From assembly GCA_946887065.1 (NCBI GenBank), contig CAMPKL010000143.1:1-7763 (forward strand): a DNA stretch of 7,763 nucleotides. Direction: 5' to 3'. Positions 6,024 to 7,763 of the stretch are shown here, one piece after another; position 1 is the first letter of the stretch; each line of letters opens with the position of its first letter. Below the pieces are notes generated by a model that was given only the letters and a program-made list of their open reading frames with translations, had not been told where the DNA came from and searched no databases. The DNA comes from an uncultured Bryobacterales bacterium (lineage in GTDB: Bacteria > Acidobacteriota > Terriglobia > Bryobacterales > UBA6623). A program made the translations under genes and the position numbers.

Positions 6024-7763
6024 AGCGGTCCGTCCATTTGAACCGTCTCGAGCGGCCTCGATTCGCCTTCGAGGGCTGCGAGCGCTCCCAGGGTCTTGAC
6101 TTCGCTGTAACGAACCAGCGGGCGGATCTGAAATAGTTGCAGTTCCCCGCCGACGAACCCGAATTCAATGTCCCAAGGAAGCTTCTCGCCGCTCTCGGAA
6201 AGCGCCGGAGGATACTTCTGGTCGACCTGCCGGACAATATCCCGAATCTGCTTGATCTCAGACGGTCCCAGCAGCTGGTCCTCGCCCTGCGGCGGAAGAT
6301 TATCCAACCCGCCGGATGGGCTCAACACTTTGCGATAGACGGCCCGGCCCTGGTGCAGCAGCCTCACGTCGCCATTGGCCTGCAACAGCAAAGATTCGGC
6401 CACGCCGCCATCGACGACTGCGCCGACGCCTTCGCTGGCATTCACGGTGATCGCGCTCGGGTCGCCGGTTTCGAGGTTGACTGTCGCAATGACGCCGGAT
6501 TTCTCCGACGGCGTCGACCGCATGACGATGACCGACGGATAGACCCTGTGCGCTCCCGAGAAGACGCGGCTGCGCCACTCAAAGGCTCTCTCCGTAAACG
6601 GCGAGGCCCAAACATTTTTGATCGATTGCAGAATGTTGGCGATGCCGACCTGATTGGGGACGGTCAGATTGAGACCCGCTCCAGTGAACCCAGGTAAGTC
6701 TTCCGCATTCGTATCGCTGCGAATAAAAACTCCCGGTTTGCCGGGAAGGCCTGCGTCCAGCTCATCGCTGACTCTGCGGGCAATCTGGGCCGCTAAGGAG
6801 TCGTTGAGCGGAATCCGCTGAATTCGATCGCGGATCAGCGCCAAGCGAGGATAGATGTCGGCTTGCAAGACCGCCGGGTCGGCCTCCTCAGCGCGCATTT
6901 GCTCGGCTCGTTCGAAGGTTTCGAGAATCAGATCCTCGATCGAGACTCCCGAGGCGTCCTTGGCGTTGCGAATGTGCTCGCGGTAAATGCCGAAGGGAAT
7001 GACGAAGCCGGGGGATACCCGACCGGGAAAATAGTTGGACAACTGGCCGAGATTAGCGGCCTTCGGCCCCACCCTGACTCCGGAGTCGGTGGCCCGCAAA
7101 TCGGCGAGCGGGACAAGCTCCCGGAAGTCGAGGTCCAATCTTGAGGAGTCCAGTTCCACCCGCGTCGCTTTCGTCGCTTCGTTGCGAGTCCACATTTGTA
7201 GGATCTCGGGAGCAACCGCAGTCTTGTCTTGCAGAATCACCACGCCCCGCTGCGTCACGGCAAAGAATAACTCTGTGCCCACGTGGCGTCGCAATTCCGG
7301 CAACAGGGACGATGGTACGGCAGCGTTGGGGATACCGAGATTCGCAGCCAACAGTTGTGCGTGGGAAAGGGCGTTACCGCTGTCGAGAGTCAGTACTCCC
7401 GCCATGGGTTTGAGATCCGAAACGGTCTCAGGGACAACGTAGATCGCTCGGGGATCAAAAACTTGGGAGGCCGCCGGGTTGGCTTGGAGCAACTCCAGCC
7501 TGCCGACGGCGACTCCAGGATTCAGGCCGCCGACGCCGGCGCTGGACTTCCGCTCGAATATTCGGTGGCCTAAGTCGACGGCGCGGTTGGCGTCGTCGAC
7601 GATCTTTTCCATGACGTGCGCCAGGGGCAGGGCGCTGGAAGCCCGCAACAAATGATCCAGCAGATTCGCAGATGCCGGCTCCACGGAGGCATATTGCCGG
7701 CTCACGCTGCCGAACTCTTTGCTGGCCGCGGCACGGCTCCACTCGGTTGCGCGGGCTAGGTAG
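6020..7763 (-). CDS. PEP-synthase-like dikinase: phosphohistidine domain then C-terminal ATP-grasp domain (5'-partial)
   Basis: The frame is open through the right edge (in-frame upstream residues YLARATEWSRAAASKEFGSV), so the GTG at 7705 is unlikely to be the start and at least 580 residues exist. Residue numbers below count from that GTG. A swivelling phosphohistidine domain contains VLTLDSGNALSHAQLLAANL (104-123), with His115 the expected phospho-carrier. An ATP-grasp domain of the PPDK N-terminal type follows: VGPKAANLGQL (212-222), SPGFVIP, FIRSDTNAEDLPGFTGAGL (327-345) and the C-terminal acidic metal/ATP motif WDIEFGFVGGELQLFQIRP (511-529). The PEP/pyruvate TIM barrel of PEP synthase is absent, and the His-then-ATP order matches glucan/phosphoglucan water dikinases. 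The likely chemistry is ATP-dependent transfer of the beta-phosphate via His to an acceptor, releasing AMP and phosphate. The acceptor is unknown, and the missing N-terminus should hold the substrate-binding part. It overlaps the hydrolase gene by ATGA. Confidence 0.82.
   Translation of the reverse strand, partial: YLARATEWSRAAASKEFGSVSRQYASVEPASANLLDHLLRASSALPLAHVMEKIVDDANRAVDLGHRIFERKSSAGVGGLNPGVAVGRLELLQANPAASQVFDPRAIYVVPETVSDLKPMAGVLTLDSGNALSHAQLLAANLGIPNAAVPSSLLPELRRHVGTELFFAVTQRGVVILQDKTAVAPEILQMWTRNEATKATRVELDSSRLDLDFRELVPLADLRATDSGVRVGPKAANLGQLSNYFPGRVSPGFVIPFGIYREHIRNAKDASGVSIEDLILETFERAEQMRAEEADPAVLQADIYPRLALIRDRIQRIPLNDSLAAQIARRVSDELDAGLPGKPGVFIRSDTNAEDLPGFTGAGLNLTVPNQVGIANILQSIKNVWASPFTERAFEWRSRVFSGAHRVYPSVIVMRSTPSEKSGVIATVNLETGDPSAITVNASEGVGAVVDGGVAESLLLQANGDVRLLHQGRAVYRKVLSPSGGLDNLPPQGEDQLLGPSEIKQIRDIVRQVDQKYPPALSESGEKLPWDIEFGFVGGELQLFQIRPLVRYSEVKTLGALAALEGESRPLETVQMDGPL

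Noticed and set aside
6020..7705. GTG 7705 as the true start of the dikinase-like gene.
   Set aside because: The same frame continues without a stop to the window edge, with protein-like sequence (YLARATEWSRAAA), and the GTG has no evident ribosome binding site. The gene is treated as 5'-partial.
1..7763. CRISPR arrays, tRNA or rRNA genes, insertion sequences, attachment sites.
   Set aside because: No regularly spaced repeats, RNA gene signatures, transposase motifs or terminal inverted repeats were seen. The window is almost fully occupied by coding sequence.

Overview
The window reads as a piece of a GC-rich diderm (Gram-negative-type) chromosome. The evidence for an outer-membrane organism is a run of three HlyD/MacA-type periplasmic adaptor proteins, one of them apparently a lipoprotein, plus two exported serine hydrolases. 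The tandem adaptors feeding an FtsX/MacB-type permease, and the gene families present, would fit a planctomycete or a similar environmental phylum. That placement is an impression from gene style, because no rRNA or other marker is present. Coding density is very high and most neighbouring genes overlap.

Right-hand part (4764-7763, minus strand): the 5'-truncated gene at 6020-7763 encodes a PEP-synthase-like dikinase. It has a swivelling phosphohistidine domain followed by a C-terminal ATP-grasp domain, and no PEP/pyruvate TIM barrel. This is the domain order of glucan water dikinases rather than of PEP synthase. It overlaps by ATGA the gene for a 419-residue exported serine hydrolase with the class A beta-lactamase fold motifs (SVGK, SSN, KSGS).

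Middle (3887-4828, plus strand): a second exported serine hydrolase of the same family (SLPK, SSN, KSGT) faces the first one tail to tail. Their 3' ends overlap by 65 bp. The two proteins are recognisably paralogous in the catalytic domain. Neither shows the omega-loop ExxLN motif of true class A penicillinases, so carboxypeptidase-like or other acyl-serine chemistry is more likely than antibiotic resistance.

Left-hand part (1-3700, minus strand): across a 186-bp divergent intergenic region from the plus-strand hydrolase starts a tightly coupled operon. It holds adaptor 1 (lipoprotein-like, lacking the C-terminal membrane-proximal domain), adaptor 2 (N-terminal TM anchor), adaptor 3 (N-terminal TM anchor), and the first 33 codons of a probable FtsX/MacB-type ABC permease that runs off the left edge. 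Every junction is a 4-bp stop/start overlap. The simplest reading is a tripartite ABC export or envelope-maintenance complex built with three different adaptors, next to envelope-acting serine hydrolases and a dikinase. That the two halves work together is inference from proximity only.
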